A stretch of 64,000 bases of DNA. Source: Enterococcus hirae ATCC 9790 (lineage in GTDB: Bacteria; Bacillota; Bacilli; Lactobacillales; Enterococcaceae). A model generated the notes under the pieces. It was given only the letters and a program-made list of their open reading frames with translations. It did no database searches and was not told the origin of the DNA. Of this stretch, positions 17,744 to 26,776 are shown in pieces. A program made the position numbers and the translations under genes. Positions within the stretch are counted from its first letter, which is position 1; every line of letters begins with the position of its first letter. The stretch covers positions 2,524,912-2,588,911 of the forward strand of contig NC_018081.1 of assembly GCF_000271405.2 (NCBI RefSeq). The letters run 5' to 3'.

Positions 17744-19234
17744 TTAATTCTCGTTGTGATATTTTTCTGCATATTGCTCATAATCATCGACGATCAAAAA
17801 GTACCCGTCTGGATTTTTACGGTATTGTAATTGTGGAATAATCAATAGCCCAACCACGACTAATGCGATACCAACATACCCCAAAAACTTCATCATTACA
17901 GTAAATAATGGCCAAGCAGTGGCCCAGTCAAACATACCGAGATAGCCACCATATTTTGACATGCCGATCCAAGTTGCAAAAACGGCCGATCCACCAACTT
18001 GAATGATTCCAGAAAGAAATGGGAACAGACAGGCGGCTTTGAAACCACCTCGATTGTTGGCAAAAACTGCGATAACTGCATTGTCAAAGAACAGTGGAAT
18101 AAAACCAGCAATCACGATGGTTGGTGATTTGAACAAAATGAGTAAGGCAATCATCAAAAATTGACCTAAGGCACCAAACAAGAAGCCAATGGTTACGGCG
18201 TTAGGTGAACCAAAACCAAAAGTAGCAGCTACGTCAATCCCAGGAACCGCACCTGGTAGGATTGTATTGGAGATCCCTTGAAAAGATTGTGTTAGCTCAT
18301 CCACGAAAGTACGGACTCCTAATTGTAAAATGGCTAGGTAGACAGCAAAATTCAATGATGTTGTCATAATATAGAACAAGAAACTTTGTCCTTCTTGCAT
18401 AAACTGTGCTTGAATCAAATAATCTTTTCCTAGCACTAACAAAATAATTCCAAAAAATAAAAGCATTAATAAAGAAGTTGCTACCATATTTTCATTAAAT
18501 ATAGATAAAAAACCTGGTAATTCAATATCTTCCAATTTTTTATCCACTTTTTTAGAGTGTTCTTTTTTTTGATCACGTTTCTTTAAAAACTCGGCTAACT
18601 TCGCAAATATATAGATACCAAACATTTGCTGATGTGCCACAGAAAAACCCGCGCCCTCGGTTAACTCCTGGGTGATACCAACTGTTAAATTAGAAGCTAC
18701 TGCCCAATAACAGCCTAAAATCAGTCCCATAAAAATCAGAACTTGAATTCTTCCTAAAGAGGGAAAACAAAATAATAATATCCAAAAAGCAGTTGCAGAT
18801 TGTTGAATCTGAACATTTCCAGTTGTAAAAACCGAACGTAATTTTGTATATTTTTGAAAACGAACGAGTAAGATATTCATAACAAAAGCAATCAAAAGTA
18901 AAATCATGACATCCCCAAATGTACGACCAAATGTTTCCTCTAATCCAGAGTCAACGGCATTTTGTCCAAAATATGGATCGGTGACCATCGCATCCAGATT
19001 AAACCGTTCTTTTAAACCTACTAAAATGGGGCGGAAGTTGTTTACTAATCCTCCTGAACCAACCGTCAAAATGAAGTAACCGACTGTTGCTTTCAAGAAA
19101 CCAGCAATACACTCATAAAATGGACGTTTCAAGAGAATGTACCCTAGCAGTACAATAAAACCAATCAGATAAGCTGGTTGAGTTAAGATGTTTGTAGCGA
19201 AATAAGTCCAAATGCTCAATAAAAAATCAGCCAT
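17744..19234 (-). CDS. ulaA: PTS L-ascorbate EIIC permease
   Basis: A 496-aa membrane protein with about 11 hydrophobic segments, of the UlaA/SgaT type. Characteristic stretches are VGSGGLVNNFRPI near residue 60, QQSATAFWILLFCFPSLG, EGAGFSVAHQQMFG and GIDVAATFGFGSPNAV. A cytoplasmic loop near 215-240 is rich in Lys/Glu. It imports L-ascorbate as the 6-phosphate with UlaB and UlaC. The C-terminal tail (YRKNPDGYFLIVDDYEQYAEKY) is soluble. TAGGAGG lies before the ATG. Confidence 0.93.
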   Translation of the reverse strand: MADFLLSIWTYFATNILTQPAYLIGFIVLLGYILLKRPFYECIAGFLKATVGYFILTVGSGGLVNNFRPILVGLKERFNLDAMVTDPYFGQNAVDSGLEETFGRTFGDVMILLLIAFVMNILLVRFQKYTKLRSVFTTGNVQIQQSATAFWILLFCFPSLGRIQVLIFMGLILGCYWAVASNLTVGITQELTEGAGFSVAHQQMFGIYIFAKLAEFLKKRDQKKEHSKKVDKKLEDIELPGFLSIFNENMVATSLLMLLFFGIILLVLGKDYLIQAQFMQEGQSFLFYIMTTSLNFAVYLAILQLGVRTFVDELTQSFQGISNTILPGAVPGIDVAATFGFGSPNAVTIGFLFGALGQFLMIALLILFKSPTIVIAGFIPLFFDNAVIAVFANNRGGFKAACLFPFLSGIIQVGGSAVFATWIGMSKYGGYLGMFDWATAWPLFTVMMKFLGYVGIALVVVGLLIIPQLQYRKNPDGYFLIVDDYEQYAEKYHNEN

Positions 19235-19246
19235 TCTTTTTTCCTC

Positions 19247-19699
19247 CTATAAGTTATACTCTTGCATCACCACTCGATAGTCTTCAATCGAATCGGTATC
19301 TGCCAAACGATCAATTAGCCCATCTATCATCAACAACTCAGACAATTTTTGAATATTTTCCATATGCTGATCTACATTTTTGGCTGCTAAAGTAAAGAAT
19401 AAACTTGCTGATTTTTCTTCTTGGTCGAATTGAATGGGCCTTTTCATTTTAGTGAATGATATAGCTGTTCCATAAACTCCTTCACTATCTGCTGAAGAAT
19501 GTGGCATTGCCACTTTGGGAACAATCATGATATAAGGACCATGTTCTTCTACACATTGGATGATTTCATCTACGTAACTTTGATCAATCAACTTTTTATC
19601 TAATAATAGTTGACAGCTTTCAGCAACAGCTTCCTTCCAATCAGTAATTTCTTTATCGGAATATTTCACCAAGCCTTGATCCAAAAAATATTTCAACAT
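19247..19699 (-). CDS. ulaC: PTS L-ascorbate EIIA component
   Basis: A 150-aa EIIA of the mannitol/fructose fold. The phosphorylated His is H67 in KVAMPHSSADSEGV. It takes phosphate from HPr and gives it to UlaB. It lies 16 nt downstream of ulaG and 12 nt before ulaA, fully within the operon. AAGAGG precedes the ATG. Confidence 0.92.
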   Translation of the reverse strand: MLKYFLDQGLVKYSDKEITDWKEAVAESCQLLLDKKLIDQSYVDEIIQCVEEHGPYIMIVPKVAMPHSSADSEGVYGTAISFTKMKRPIQFDQEEKSASLFFTLAAKNVDQHMENIQKLSELLMIDGLIDRLADTDSIEDYRVVMQEYNL

Positions 19700-19715
19700 G
19701 TTGTTAGCCTCTTTT

Positions 19716-20783
19716 CTATAAGAATGACGGGAATGGTGTATCGTTTTCTACAGAAAATACATCCTCAAAACCACGGTAGAAATTAAATTCCAGGTCGTCT
19801 TTGTTCGTTGGATAGGTAAACTTGCCTCCTACCTGCCAGATATATGGTTTAAAATCGTACTTCAAGCGATCCTTTTTAAACTTCCATATTTCGGTAATTT
19901 CTTTTGGATCAGCCATAAAATTTGCCCAGATATCATAATGAACAGGGATGACTACTTTAGCCTTCAATGACTCAGCCATTCGCAACATATCGACAGAAGT
20001 CACTTTATCCGTGATACCTCGTGGATTTTCACCATATGCACCTAGGCAAACATCAATAGTATGTTCGTTCCCATGTTTCGCAAACATATTAGAATAATGA
20101 GAGTCTCCAGCATGATAAATATTTCCACCCGATGTTTCAAATAGATAATTCACAGCGATCTCATCCATTTCTTGAGGTATTTTCCCTTTTAAAGTTTCCT
20201 CTGGATCTTCACAAGTGACTAATGCTGTACGGTCAAATGCTTCTAAAGCAACGATAGTTACATCCTCAATTTTGACTTCATCTCCTGGTTTGACGATTAT
20301 CGTTTTCTCTTTTGGAATTCCCCAGTTCAACCAAGTATTTACTACTTCTTGAGGACCAATGAATTTTGCATTCGGACAATTTTGATGAACAGCAGCTGCT
20401 GTATTGATATCCAAATGATCCGAATGGATATGCGTGACAACTAAAGCGTTTACACTTTTCATTTCAAAAGGGTCAATCACAAAAGGTTGCGTCCGCAAGT
20501 TCGGTTGCATTTTTTGAACCCCACTCATTCGCATCATCTGATGCCCTTTTTTCATCATCCCATTTCCATGACTACGTTTACCTGTCCCACACCATAAATC
20601 ACACAAAATATTTGTCCCTTTATGCGTCTTTAACCAAATCCCGGTACAACCTAACCACCACATCGCAACCGTTCCTTCTTTTACTTCTTCTGTTTCGATC
20701 TCTTCATTCAAGTAGGTACCCCATTCAGGAAATGTTTCTAAAACCCAATTTTCTTTTGTGACATCATTGACATGTTTGCTCAT
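19716..20783 (-). CDS. ulaG: L-ascorbate-6-phosphate lactonase
   Basis: A 355-aa metallo-beta-lactamase-fold enzyme opening the lactone of L-ascorbate 6-phosphate to 3-keto-L-gulonate 6-phosphate. The metal-binding HxHxDH is THIHSDHLD near residue 117; further ligands are in [12 protein letters not shown] and [10 protein letters not shown]. Length matches UlaG. It is the first gene of the operon, with GAGAGGAG before the ATG, and is transcribed away from ulaR across a 217-nt region with repeated operator-like sequences. Confidence 0.95.
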   Translation of the reverse strand: MSKHVNDVTKENWVLETFPEWGTYLNEEIETEEVKEGTVAMWWLGCTGIWLKTHKGTNILCDLWCGTGKRSHGNGMMKKGHQMMRMSGVQKMQPNLRTQPFVIDPFEMKSVNALVVTHIHSDHLDINTAAAVHQNCPNAKFIGPQEVVNTWLNWGIPKEKTIIVKPGDEVKIEDVTIVALEAFDRTALVTCEDPEETLKGKIPQEMDEIAVNYLFETSGGNIYHAGDSHYSNMFAKHGNEHTIDVCLGAYGENPRGITDKVTSVDMLRMAESLKAKVVIPVHYDIWANFMADPKEITEIWKFKKDRLKYDFKPYIWQVGGKFTYPTNKDDLEFNFYRGFEDVFSVENDTPFPSFL

Positions 20784-20857
20784 TGTAATTCTCCTCTCAA
20801 GAACTTTCTTTTGTTGATATCTAAATCATAATATGCAACGACAAACATGAAAACCCT

Positions 20858-20953
20858 TTTATATGACTGTTTGTTATTTATATGATCGTTTTTGTAAGTT
20901 AATTGATTTTTTTAGTATGATATATATAGTTAATAAACTTTATATGAATCTTT
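20858..20953. promoter_or_regulatory. Repeated operator-like sites between ulaG and ulaR
   Basis: Three direct copies of TTTATATGA-NN-[GC]TTT are at 20858-20872, 20877-20891 (19 nt apart) and 20939-20953; a reverse partial copy (AAAAATCATATA) follows near 20962. They fit tandem sites for the DeoR-type UlaR. The -10 for one or both genes must lie among them (TATGATATATA near 20916). Confidence 0.6.
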
Positions 20954-21000
20954 GAAGCGATAAAAATCATATACATAGGCAACAAATAGGAGGGTAAATA

Positions 21001-21765
21001 ATGAAAAATTCCATTGTCAATATTGAGAAGCGTCAAAAGGATATTTTGGAGCGATTACAACAAAAAGAGCAAATGACAACATATGAGTTAGCTGAATCTT
21101 TAAAAGTCTCTATTAGTACAATACGCAGAGACCTAAATTTATTAGAAGAAAAAAATGAGATCATTCGTCATTACGGGTTCTGTTCTTATAATTATGATAA
21201 TCGTACAGACTTTGATCAATCTGGACCAGAACGACTAAAACAATCAATCGCTCGTGAAGCTTGTAAATACATCAATGATTATGATACCGTATTCATTAAT
21301 TCTAGTTCTACTGCACTTAAAGTGGTTGAATATGTACGTGCCAATCACCTGACAATTGTCACAAATAACGTAAAAATCACTTACTCCCCTCATAAAGAAA
21401 ACTGCAATTATATCTTGACTGGAGGTGAGATGCGCTTTCCAAAAGAAGCATTAGTGGGTGATATCGCATTAAATACCATTTCTTCAATGAATGCTGATGT
21501 CTGTATCATTGGTTGCAGTGGTGTGTCGATCGATAATGGCGTAACAACTAAAATTCTCAATGAATCAACGATCAATGAAATGATGATTCGTCAAACGTTT
21601 AAATGTAAAATTCTAGTTGCTGATCATCGTAAAATTGGTTTAACATCAAAATTTAAAATTGCAGATATTTCATTTTTTGATTATTTGATTACTGACAAGT
21701 TTTGTTCTGAAAAAGTAATTGCTGAAATCAAAAATGTTGGGGTGAAAGTCATCCAAATCAGTTAA
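21001..21765 (+). CDS. ulaR: DeoR-family regulator of the ula operon
   Basis: A 254-aa DeoR/GlpR protein: helix-turn-helix at about 12-60 (TTYELAESLKVSISTIRRDLNLLEE) and a sugar-phosphate-sensing DeoRC domain with FINSSSTALKVVEYV, ILTGGEMRF, and the end motif KILVADHRKIGLTSKFKIADI. In E. coli UlaR represses the regulon and is relieved by L-ascorbate 6-phosphate. Divergent position next to ulaG supports the name. AGGAGG precedes the ATG. In a Firmicute a gene in this place could also be an activator, which the sequence does not settle. Confidence 0.88.
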   Translation: MKNSIVNIEKRQKDILERLQQKEQMTTYELAESLKVSISTIRRDLNLLEEKNEIIRHYGFCSYNYDNRTDFDQSGPERLKQSIAREACKYINDYDTVFINSSSTALKVVEYVRANHLTIVTNNVKITYSPHKENCNYILTGGEMRFPKEALVGDIALNTISSMNADVCIIGCSGVSIDNGVTTKILNESTINEMMIRQTFKCKILVADHRKIGLTSKFKIADISFFDYLITDKFCSEKVIAEIKNVGVKVIQIS

Positions 21766-21767
21766 AA

Positions 21768-21817
21768 AAAAGCCGTTGTGAATGGAACAAGGTTCTGTCC
21801 CAACCACATCGGCTTTT
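21768..21817 (+). terminator. Terminator of ulaR
   Basis: AAAAGCCG/CGGCTTTT stem with a long, partly paired loop begins 3 nt after the ulaR stop and ends in T-rich sequence. Confidence 0.75.
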
Positions 21818-21929
21818 GCTTATTTACGAATGATGTTCAAATAAAATGACCTGATCCATTAAGTCAAAGCTCTTCAAATCAGCCTTTCAGCGATGGTTCG
21901 CTCTTACTTACTTAATAACAGTCTTTTTA

Positions 21930-23078
21930 TTAAGCGTGATAACGTTCTACACCATCTAGGTATGTTGCTTCTAAAGTCATATCTGGATTCAATACGATAA
22001 AATCAGCGTCCCGTCCTTTTACGATCTTGCCACAAGTATCATCGATCTTGCAGCTGATTGCTGGTACTAAGCTTCCCATCATCACAGCTTGTTCAGGTGT
22101 AGCTAATCCCCAGTCTACTACATTTTTGATTGCTTCTTTTAATTTCAAGATACTTCCTGCTAAATTACCTGATTCTAAGCGAGCAGTTCCATCTTTCACG
22201 ACCACTGGAAATTCTCCTAAATTATAATTGCCATCAGGCATTCCACCAGCCATCATGCAATCAGTGATCAATGCCACATGGTCATGACCTGCTTTTTCCA
22301 TTAAAATTTGAGCAGCATTTGGATGAACATGATGCCCATCACAAATCAATTCTGAAAAAACATGTTCTAGCGATAGTAGCGCACCAACCATTCCAGGTTC
22401 ACGATGATTTAATCCACGCATGCCATTATACGCATGGACAAAGACACTGGCACCTGCTTCTACTGCCTTTTGTGCTTCATCGATCGTCGCATTACTATGA
22501 CCCAATGAAACAACCACGCCTTCATCTGTCACTTGTTTGACAAACTCTTCAACGCCTTTTCGTTCTGGGGCTAGGGCAATTTTTTTGATCAGTCCGCCAG
22601 AAGCTTCTTGCCATTCATGGAAAGTATCAAGATCAGGGTCTCCAAAATAACTTGGATTTTGCGCCCCTTTATGTTCTTCCGTAAAGAATGGTCCTTCAAA
22701 ATAGATTCCTTTAATTTTTGCTCCAGGAGCTTCTTGGTACATTTTTCCAATTGTTTCAGCTACATCTTTTAAACGTTCTTTACTTGATGTTAAAGTAGTT
22801 GGTAAAAACGATGTTACTCCACAAGAAAGCAATCCTTCTGACATTGCTTTCACACCTTCTGCATCATTATCCATCACATCATGGTTCATATAGCCATGAA
22901 TATGCGTATCAACTAGACCAGGAGCGATCCATTTTCCGCTTTGATCAATGATATTGACTTCTCCTTCAGGTGTGTTTTGGGTATACTCCCCAAAAAGACC
23001 ATCAGTGATTTCAAGATAACCTGCATTTTTGACACCGGATGACAAAAAGAATTTGTCTGCGTAGATAAAAGTTCTCAT
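21930..23078 (-). CDS. nagA: N-acetylglucosamine-6-phosphate deacetylase
   Basis: A 382-aa amidohydrolase giving glucosamine 6-phosphate and acetate, for amino-sugar catabolism and wall recycling. Motifs in order: WIAPGLVDTHIHGYMNHD (metal His pair), YFEGPFF, SLGHSNATIDEA, FVHAYNGMRGLNHREPG, ICDGHHVHP and ITDCMMAGG with the catalytic Asp. Length is normal. GGAGAGAG precedes the ATG. It is single-gene, with a NagR/DasR-like palindrome just upstream. It could process GlcNAc released by the hexosaminidase at 56.3 kb (inference). Confidence 0.95.
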   Translation of the reverse strand: MRTFIYADKFFLSSGVKNAGYLEITDGLFGEYTQNTPEGEVNIIDQSGKWIAPGLVDTHIHGYMNHDVMDNDAEGVKAMSEGLLSCGVTSFLPTTLTSSKERLKDVAETIGKMYQEAPGAKIKGIYFEGPFFTEEHKGAQNPSYFGDPDLDTFHEWQEASGGLIKKIALAPERKGVEEFVKQVTDEGVVVSLGHSNATIDEAQKAVEAGASVFVHAYNGMRGLNHREPGMVGALLSLEHVFSELICDGHHVHPNAAQILMEKAGHDHVALITDCMMAGGMPDGNYNLGEFPVVVKDGTARLESGNLAGSILKLKEAIKNVVDWGLATPEQAVMMGSLVPAISCKIDDTCGKIVKGRDADFIVLNPDMTLEATYLDGVERYHA

Positions 23079-23137
23079 TCTTCTCTCTCCTTTGATTTTC
23101 TATCCTAAAGGTACTCTTATTTTGGAGATAAGTCAAG

Positions 23138-23153
23138 AATGGTCTACACCATT
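23138..23153. promoter_or_regulatory. NagR/DasR-like operator upstream of nagA
   Basis: AATGGTCTACACCATT has perfect 6-bp arms and closely matches the WNTGGTNTAGACCANW-like sites bound by GntR-type amino-sugar regulators. It directly abuts TTGACT (23131-23136, minus strand), the likely nagA -35. No nagR gene is in the window. Confidence 0.65.
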
Positions 23154-23166
23154 TAGAGACTTTTTG

Positions 23167-23988
23167 CTATTTTTTAACTGATTGTGCCAATTCTTCATAA
23201 AAGAGAGCTTTATTGATTTCACCTTTCTTTTTATAAATCAAACTCTTTAAAATAAATAAATCGTTAAGGTAATAATAACTATTTTTATCTTGCGCCCACC
23301 GTATTCCTTGATTTACTTGTTCTAAAGATAGTTCAATTTCTCCTTGGTGCAACAAAAAGCTTCCATAGTTATAAAAAATTTGAGTAAACTCACTTTTGGT
23401 TCGATCTTGGATCGTCTCTTGGAAGAGTTGGATACTACGACTTAAATAGTACCTCGCTTCCGCAGTTTTGCCAGCTACGCCATAGATTTTGCCAATGCAA
23501 CTGACTAGCTGGATCTCAACATCCGTCACTTGTGTTCGATCTTTTAACGTCGAATAGGAGAGCGCTTCTTTTAAATAACTAAGTGCTTGAGTAATATTTT
23601 TTCGTAATGTAAATTCACAGACGCCTAAATAATAATAATATTTTTGAAAATCCGCAGCTTCGTACAAATTTTCTGTAACCTCTGGCGATTTTAACACTTG
23701 TTCCAGCTTGCGATAATCTCGTTGCTGAAAATACAAGTCTGTTAACTCAAAATTCTTTAAGACCGCTCGAATTTTCCCATGAGATAAACGCATGACATGA
23801 TCGATCGTTACGCCTAAACGTTGGCAAATTTGTGCCATTACAACAACATTTGGTAGCTCTTCATTATTTTCAATTCTGCTTAAAACACTCTGTGAACAAA
23901 TATCTTGCGAAAGCATTTTTTGTGTCATCTTCTGTTCTTTTCGAATTTCTTTTATGATTGTACCAAAGGAAGCGACCAACGTTTCCAT
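23167..23988 (-). CDS. XRE-family regulator with TPR-like domain (Rgg/PlcR type)
   Basis: A 273-aa cytosolic protein: an XRE helix-turn-helix at about 8-62 (IKEIRKEQKMTQKMLSQDICSQSVLSRIEN) followed by tetratricopeptide-like helical repeats to the end (YYYLGVCEFTL, GKTAEARYYLSRSIQLF, LLHQGEIELSLEQVNQG). This is the layout of RRNPP regulators that bind small peptides. The start is the second of two in-frame ATGs, since the first lies inside the ribosome site GAAGGAGG. No cognate peptide gene is evident in the 90 nt before nagA or the 200 nt upstream. Its target is unknown. Confidence 0.8.
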   Translation of the reverse strand: METLVASFGTIIKEIRKEQKMTQKMLSQDICSQSVLSRIENNEELPNVVVMAQICQRLGVTIDHVMRLSHGKIRAVLKNFELTDLYFQQRDYRKLEQVLKSPEVTENLYEAADFQKYYYYLGVCEFTLRKNITQALSYLKEALSYSTLKDRTQVTDVEIQLVSCIGKIYGVAGKTAEARYYLSRSIQLFQETIQDRTKSEFTQIFYNYGSFLLHQGEIELSLEQVNQGIRWAQDKNSYYYLNDLFILKSLIYKKKGEINKALFYEELAQSVKK

Positions 23989-24141
23989 AAGCATCCTCCT
24001 TCAAAATATGCGTATTCGCATTATACCAATATTTTACTTTACGGAAGAAGAAACATCAAGAAAAGTCCTATCAAAAACTTGTCCGACTTTTTTCCTTCCT
24101 TATTTTTGATTTAGCTAGTGATTATTTCATCTCTCACACCA

Positions 24142-24172
24142 AAAAGAGCCAAAACTTGAGTTCGGCTCTTTT
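24142..24172 (-). terminator. Terminator of the aminotransferase gene
   Basis: AAAAGAGCC/GGCTCTTTT with an inner loop, followed on the minus strand by T-rich sequence, 23 nt past the stop at 24195. Confidence 0.8.
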
Positions 24173-24194
24173 GAGTAAAAACATCCATGATAGG

Positions 24195-25412
24195 CTATTT
24201 TTGTCGGTAAGTCGATAAAAATTCACGCATTTTGACAGCAGTCGTTTTCAGATCATCCATCTTTGGTAAATAAACGATTCTAAAATGATCCGGTTGATGC
24301 CAATTAAATCCCCCACCATGAACCAGCAAGATATGATGTTCATGTAGGAAATCTAAAACAAACTTTTCGTCATCTAAAATATTGAAACGCTTCGTATCAA
24401 TCTTAGGAAAAATGTAAAACGCTGCTTTAGGTTTTACTGCAGAAAGACCGGGAATGTCATTAATGGCATTGTAAATAAATTCTCGTTGCTCATAAATACG
24501 CCCATCAGGTAATAATAATTCATCCACACTTTGATAACCACCTAATGCCGTCTGAATGATTTGCTGAGACAATACATTGGAACAAAGACGCATCGAAGAA
24601 AGCATGTTCAATCCTTCAATATAGCCTTTAACATGTGATTTATCTCCACTCAACACCATCCAGCCAACACGAAATCCTGCAACACGATGGGATTTAGATA
24701 AACCATTCAACGTCACGACAAATAAATCTGGTGCCAAGGTAGCGATTGGAATATGTTCTAAACCATCCATGACTAAACGATCATAAATTTCATCAGAATA
24801 AATAATCAATTGATTTTGACGAGCAATCTCCACGATTTGCTCTAAAATCTCTTTTGGATACAATGCTCCAGTTGGATTATTTGGGTTGATGATCACGATT
24901 GCTTTTGTTCTACTCGTTATTTTTGATTTAATGTCATCAATATCAGGATACCATTCTGCTTGTTCGTCACATATATAATGAACAGGTTTTCCACCAGCCA
25001 GTGATACTGAAGCCGTCCATAATGGATAATCAGGCATCGGAACTAAAACCTCATCCCCATTATCAAGTAGACCTTGCATACACATTGTGATCAGTTCGCT
25101 GACTCCATTCCCTGTATAAATGTCGTTGATCGTCACATTGGGGAACTTTTTGATTTGACAATATTGTTCAATCGCTTTTCTTGCTGAAAAAATGCCTTTA
25201 GAATCAGAATAGCCTTCTGAATCTCGTGCATTCATAATCAAATCACGTATCACTTCATTTGGCGCTTCAAATCCAAAGGGGGCAGGATTTCCAGTATTTA
25301 ACTTCAAAATACTGATCCCTTCTTCTTGCATACGTTCGGCTTCTTCTAACACAGGTCCACGTACGTCGTAGCTTACGCCTTCTAGTTTATTGGATTTTTC
25401 AAATTCTCTCAT
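24195..25412 (-). CDS. Class I/II aminotransferase, AlaT-like
   Basis: A 405-aa PLP enzyme. Motifs: KLNTGNPAPFGFEAP at the N-terminus, YTGNGVSELI, VPMPDYPLW, VIINPNNPTGALYP, YSDEIYDRL (Asp and Tyr of the PLP site), the Schiff-base Lys in NGLSKSHRVAGFRVGW, and FRIVYLP with the carboxylate-binding Arg. Overall it resembles the alanine-synthesising AlaT group (glutamate-pyruvate transamination), but other substrates are possible. Start uncertain: ATG 25412 (MREFEK) is preferred over a TTG at 25424, though GAGGGA is somewhat far from it. Stands alone. Confidence 0.85.
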   Translation of the reverse strand: MREFEKSNKLEGVSYDVRGPVLEEAERMQEEGISILKLNTGNPAPFGFEAPNEVIRDLIMNARDSEGYSDSKGIFSARKAIEQYCQIKKFPNVTINDIYTGNGVSELITMCMQGLLDNGDEVLVPMPDYPLWTASVSLAGGKPVHYICDEQAEWYPDIDDIKSKITSRTKAIVIINPNNPTGALYPKEILEQIVEIARQNQLIIYSDEIYDRLVMDGLEHIPIATLAPDLFVVTLNGLSKSHRVAGFRVGWMVLSGDKSHVKGYIEGLNMLSSMRLCSNVLSQQIIQTALGGYQSVDELLLPDGRIYEQREFIYNAINDIPGLSAVKPKAAFYIFPKIDTKRFNILDDEKFVLDFLHEHHILLVHGGGFNWHQPDHFRIVYLPKMDDLKTTAVKMREFLSTYRQK

Positions 25413-25554
25413 AACGCTATCCAATCCCTCATTTCAAAATAAACAGAAATTTCTGTATTTTTTTTTTTACTTATTTTCAATATCATACTCTATCCCTCTA
25501 AAATTTACCACAATTTTAAGTAAAACCATAAGAAATTTTAGTTAGTTTTCAAAC

Positions 25555-25716
25555 TCATTTCCGTCGATATTCATTGAATAAATTCGCACCCCAGTCCATA
25601 GCAATTCCGCAAATAACGCCCAAAAAAATTCCGGCAGACAAATCTTTCAATACAATACCAAGAATTAGCCCAACACTCATTCCTAAGATAGAAAACTCCC
25701 CATCATATTTTTCCAC
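25555..25716 (-). CDS. Small membrane protein, 53 aa
   Basis: A short gene with GTG start behind AAAGGGAGAG (7 nt spacing). It encodes MEKYDGEFSILG, then two glycine-rich hydrophobic segments (MSVGLILGIVL and AGIFLGVICGIAM, a glycine-zipper-like pattern) separated by KDLS, and a polar tail NEYRRK. Good ribosome site, clean hydrophobic pattern and codon use like its neighbours support a real gene. It lies between the aminotransferase and tRNA-Leu. Function unknown; the two-hairpin shape resembles small stress or cell-envelope proteins. Confidence 0.7.
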   Translation of the reverse strand: MEKYDGEFSILGMSVGLILGIVLKDLSAGIFLGVICGIAMDWGANLFNEYRRK

Positions 25717-25736
25717 TTTTTCTCTCCCTTTTCATC

Positions 25737-25765
25737 TTGACATCTGCGGAAATACTCGCTATCAT
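25737..25765 (+). promoter_or_regulatory. Promoter of tRNA-Leu
   Basis: TTGACA (25737-25742) and TATCAT (25760-25765) with a 17-nt spacer, ending 19 nt before the tRNA 5' end. Confidence 0.85.
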
Positions 25766-25784
25766 TAATTTATTGTTATTATAC

Positions 25785-25867
25785 GCAGACGTGATGGAAC
25801 GGCAGACATGCAAGATTGAGGGTCTTGTGAGCGTACGCTCGTGTGGGTTCAAATCCCATCGTCTGCA
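25785..25867 (+). tRNA. tRNA-Leu (GAG)
   Basis: A class II tRNA: acceptor GCAGACG/CGTCTGC, anticodon stem CAAGA/TCTTG around TTGAGGG (anticodon GAG), long variable arm TGAGCGTACGCTCG, T arm TGGGTTCAAATCCCA, discriminator A. The 3' CCA is not encoded. It is a single tRNA gene with its own promoter and terminator; no duplicated 3' end is seen downstream. Confidence 0.95.
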
Positions 25868-25879
25868 TCAATGACTAGT

Positions 25880-25909
25880 CGTAGAGCATTCCGTGCTCTA
25901 CGTTTTTTT
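25880..25909 (+). terminator. Terminator of tRNA-Leu
   Basis: CGTAGAGCA/TGCTCTACG with a TTCCG loop and a T7 run, 12 nt past the tRNA. Confidence 0.95.
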
Positions 25910-26490
25910 GTTTTCTTATTCACGTCTTATTAATAAACTTACTGTTCGTTATACTAAACGACCTGACTTCTGATAATTTTACGCATAAATTCTTCTTTCT
26001 ATTTTACTCTTCCTGTTAATTTACTGCTAATGATTACTATGGACAGTTCCTTCTTATGTTTCATAAGATAGCTTTTTTGATTATTTCTCCTTATTACGAT
26101 TAAGCAATGAGATCAGTATTGTTTTATCTGCATGCCTTCTATTTTGCCCATCTTGATCATTTTTTATATTTACAACCTATGACCTATACTGTAAAAGAAT
26201 TATGAGAACGATGAATATTAGGAACCATAATTGAACTCTTATTCAATCGATTCTTTTAAATAGTGTAACGCTTGTTTACAGTTCTTGAATCCTTTTGCTT
26301 TCCATTGGACATTTCTCTTTCTTAACTTATATATTTCATTTTTTTCTCATCATCAAACTCGTATTCTTATAAATAAAGATGACATTACCAGCTTATAACC
26401 TTATTTTATAAGCTTAAGCAGTATTTTAGTACTAATATAAAAATTAGTTTATAATTAGAGTATGTCAAATATGGAGAGGAGAAATAACAA
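25910..26490. other. Gene-free AT-rich stretch with a possible gene remnant
   Basis: No intact gene is seen in 580 bp. On the minus strand, 26239-26340 encodes a plausible protein tail (NVQWKAKGFKNCKQALHYLKESIE, then stop), and a different frame just upstream reads EYEFDDEKKM, as if an old gene had been frameshifted and truncated. I do not recognise its family. The DUF378 promoter (TATAAT near 26449) lies at the right end. Confidence 0.3.
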
Positions 26491-26700
26491 ATGAAAACTT
26501 TAGACATTATTGCTTTAACATTGTTGATCGTTGGTGGATTAAATTGGTTATTGGTTGGTTTATTAGAATTTGATTTAGTTGCTACTATTGCAGGTGGATC
26601 TACGACAATTCTAGCTAAAGCGATCTATATTATTGTAGGAATTTGTGCTATTTATTGTTTGAAATTCTTTCCACTTATTACAAATAGAGTAGAACGATAA
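26491..26700 (+). CDS. DUF378 small membrane protein (YuzA-like)
   Basis: A 69-aa protein with two membrane helices. The DUF378 pattern is clear: IALTLLIVGGLNWLLVGLLEFDLVATI, with the conserved Gly-Gly-Leu-Asn-Trp-Leu core, and a second helix AIYIIVGICAIYCL. GGAGAGGAG precedes the ATG. Monocistronic, closed by a strong terminator. Function unknown. Confidence 0.88.
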   Translation: MKTLDIIALTLLIVGGLNWLLVGLLEFDLVATIAGGSTTILAKAIYIIVGICAIYCLKFFPLITNRVER

Positions 26701-26735
26701 TTTTTTAATTATCCTCTGTTCCTAATATAAATAAA

Positions 26736-26776
26736 GCAGTCATGAGCGTTAGTTTGTATGCTCATGACTGTTTTTA
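26736..26776 (+). terminator. Terminator of the DUF378 gene
   Basis: Perfect 11-bp stem CAGTCATGAGC/GCTCATGACTG with a 12-nt loop and T5 run. The stretch from here to 27055 has no supported gene. Confidence 0.93.

Noticed and set aside
25785-25867. tRNA-Leu as integration site of a genomic island
   Set aside because: No copy of the tRNA 3' end (TCCCATCGTCTGCA) and no integrase gene were found in the following 38 kb, so island status is not supported by att sites.
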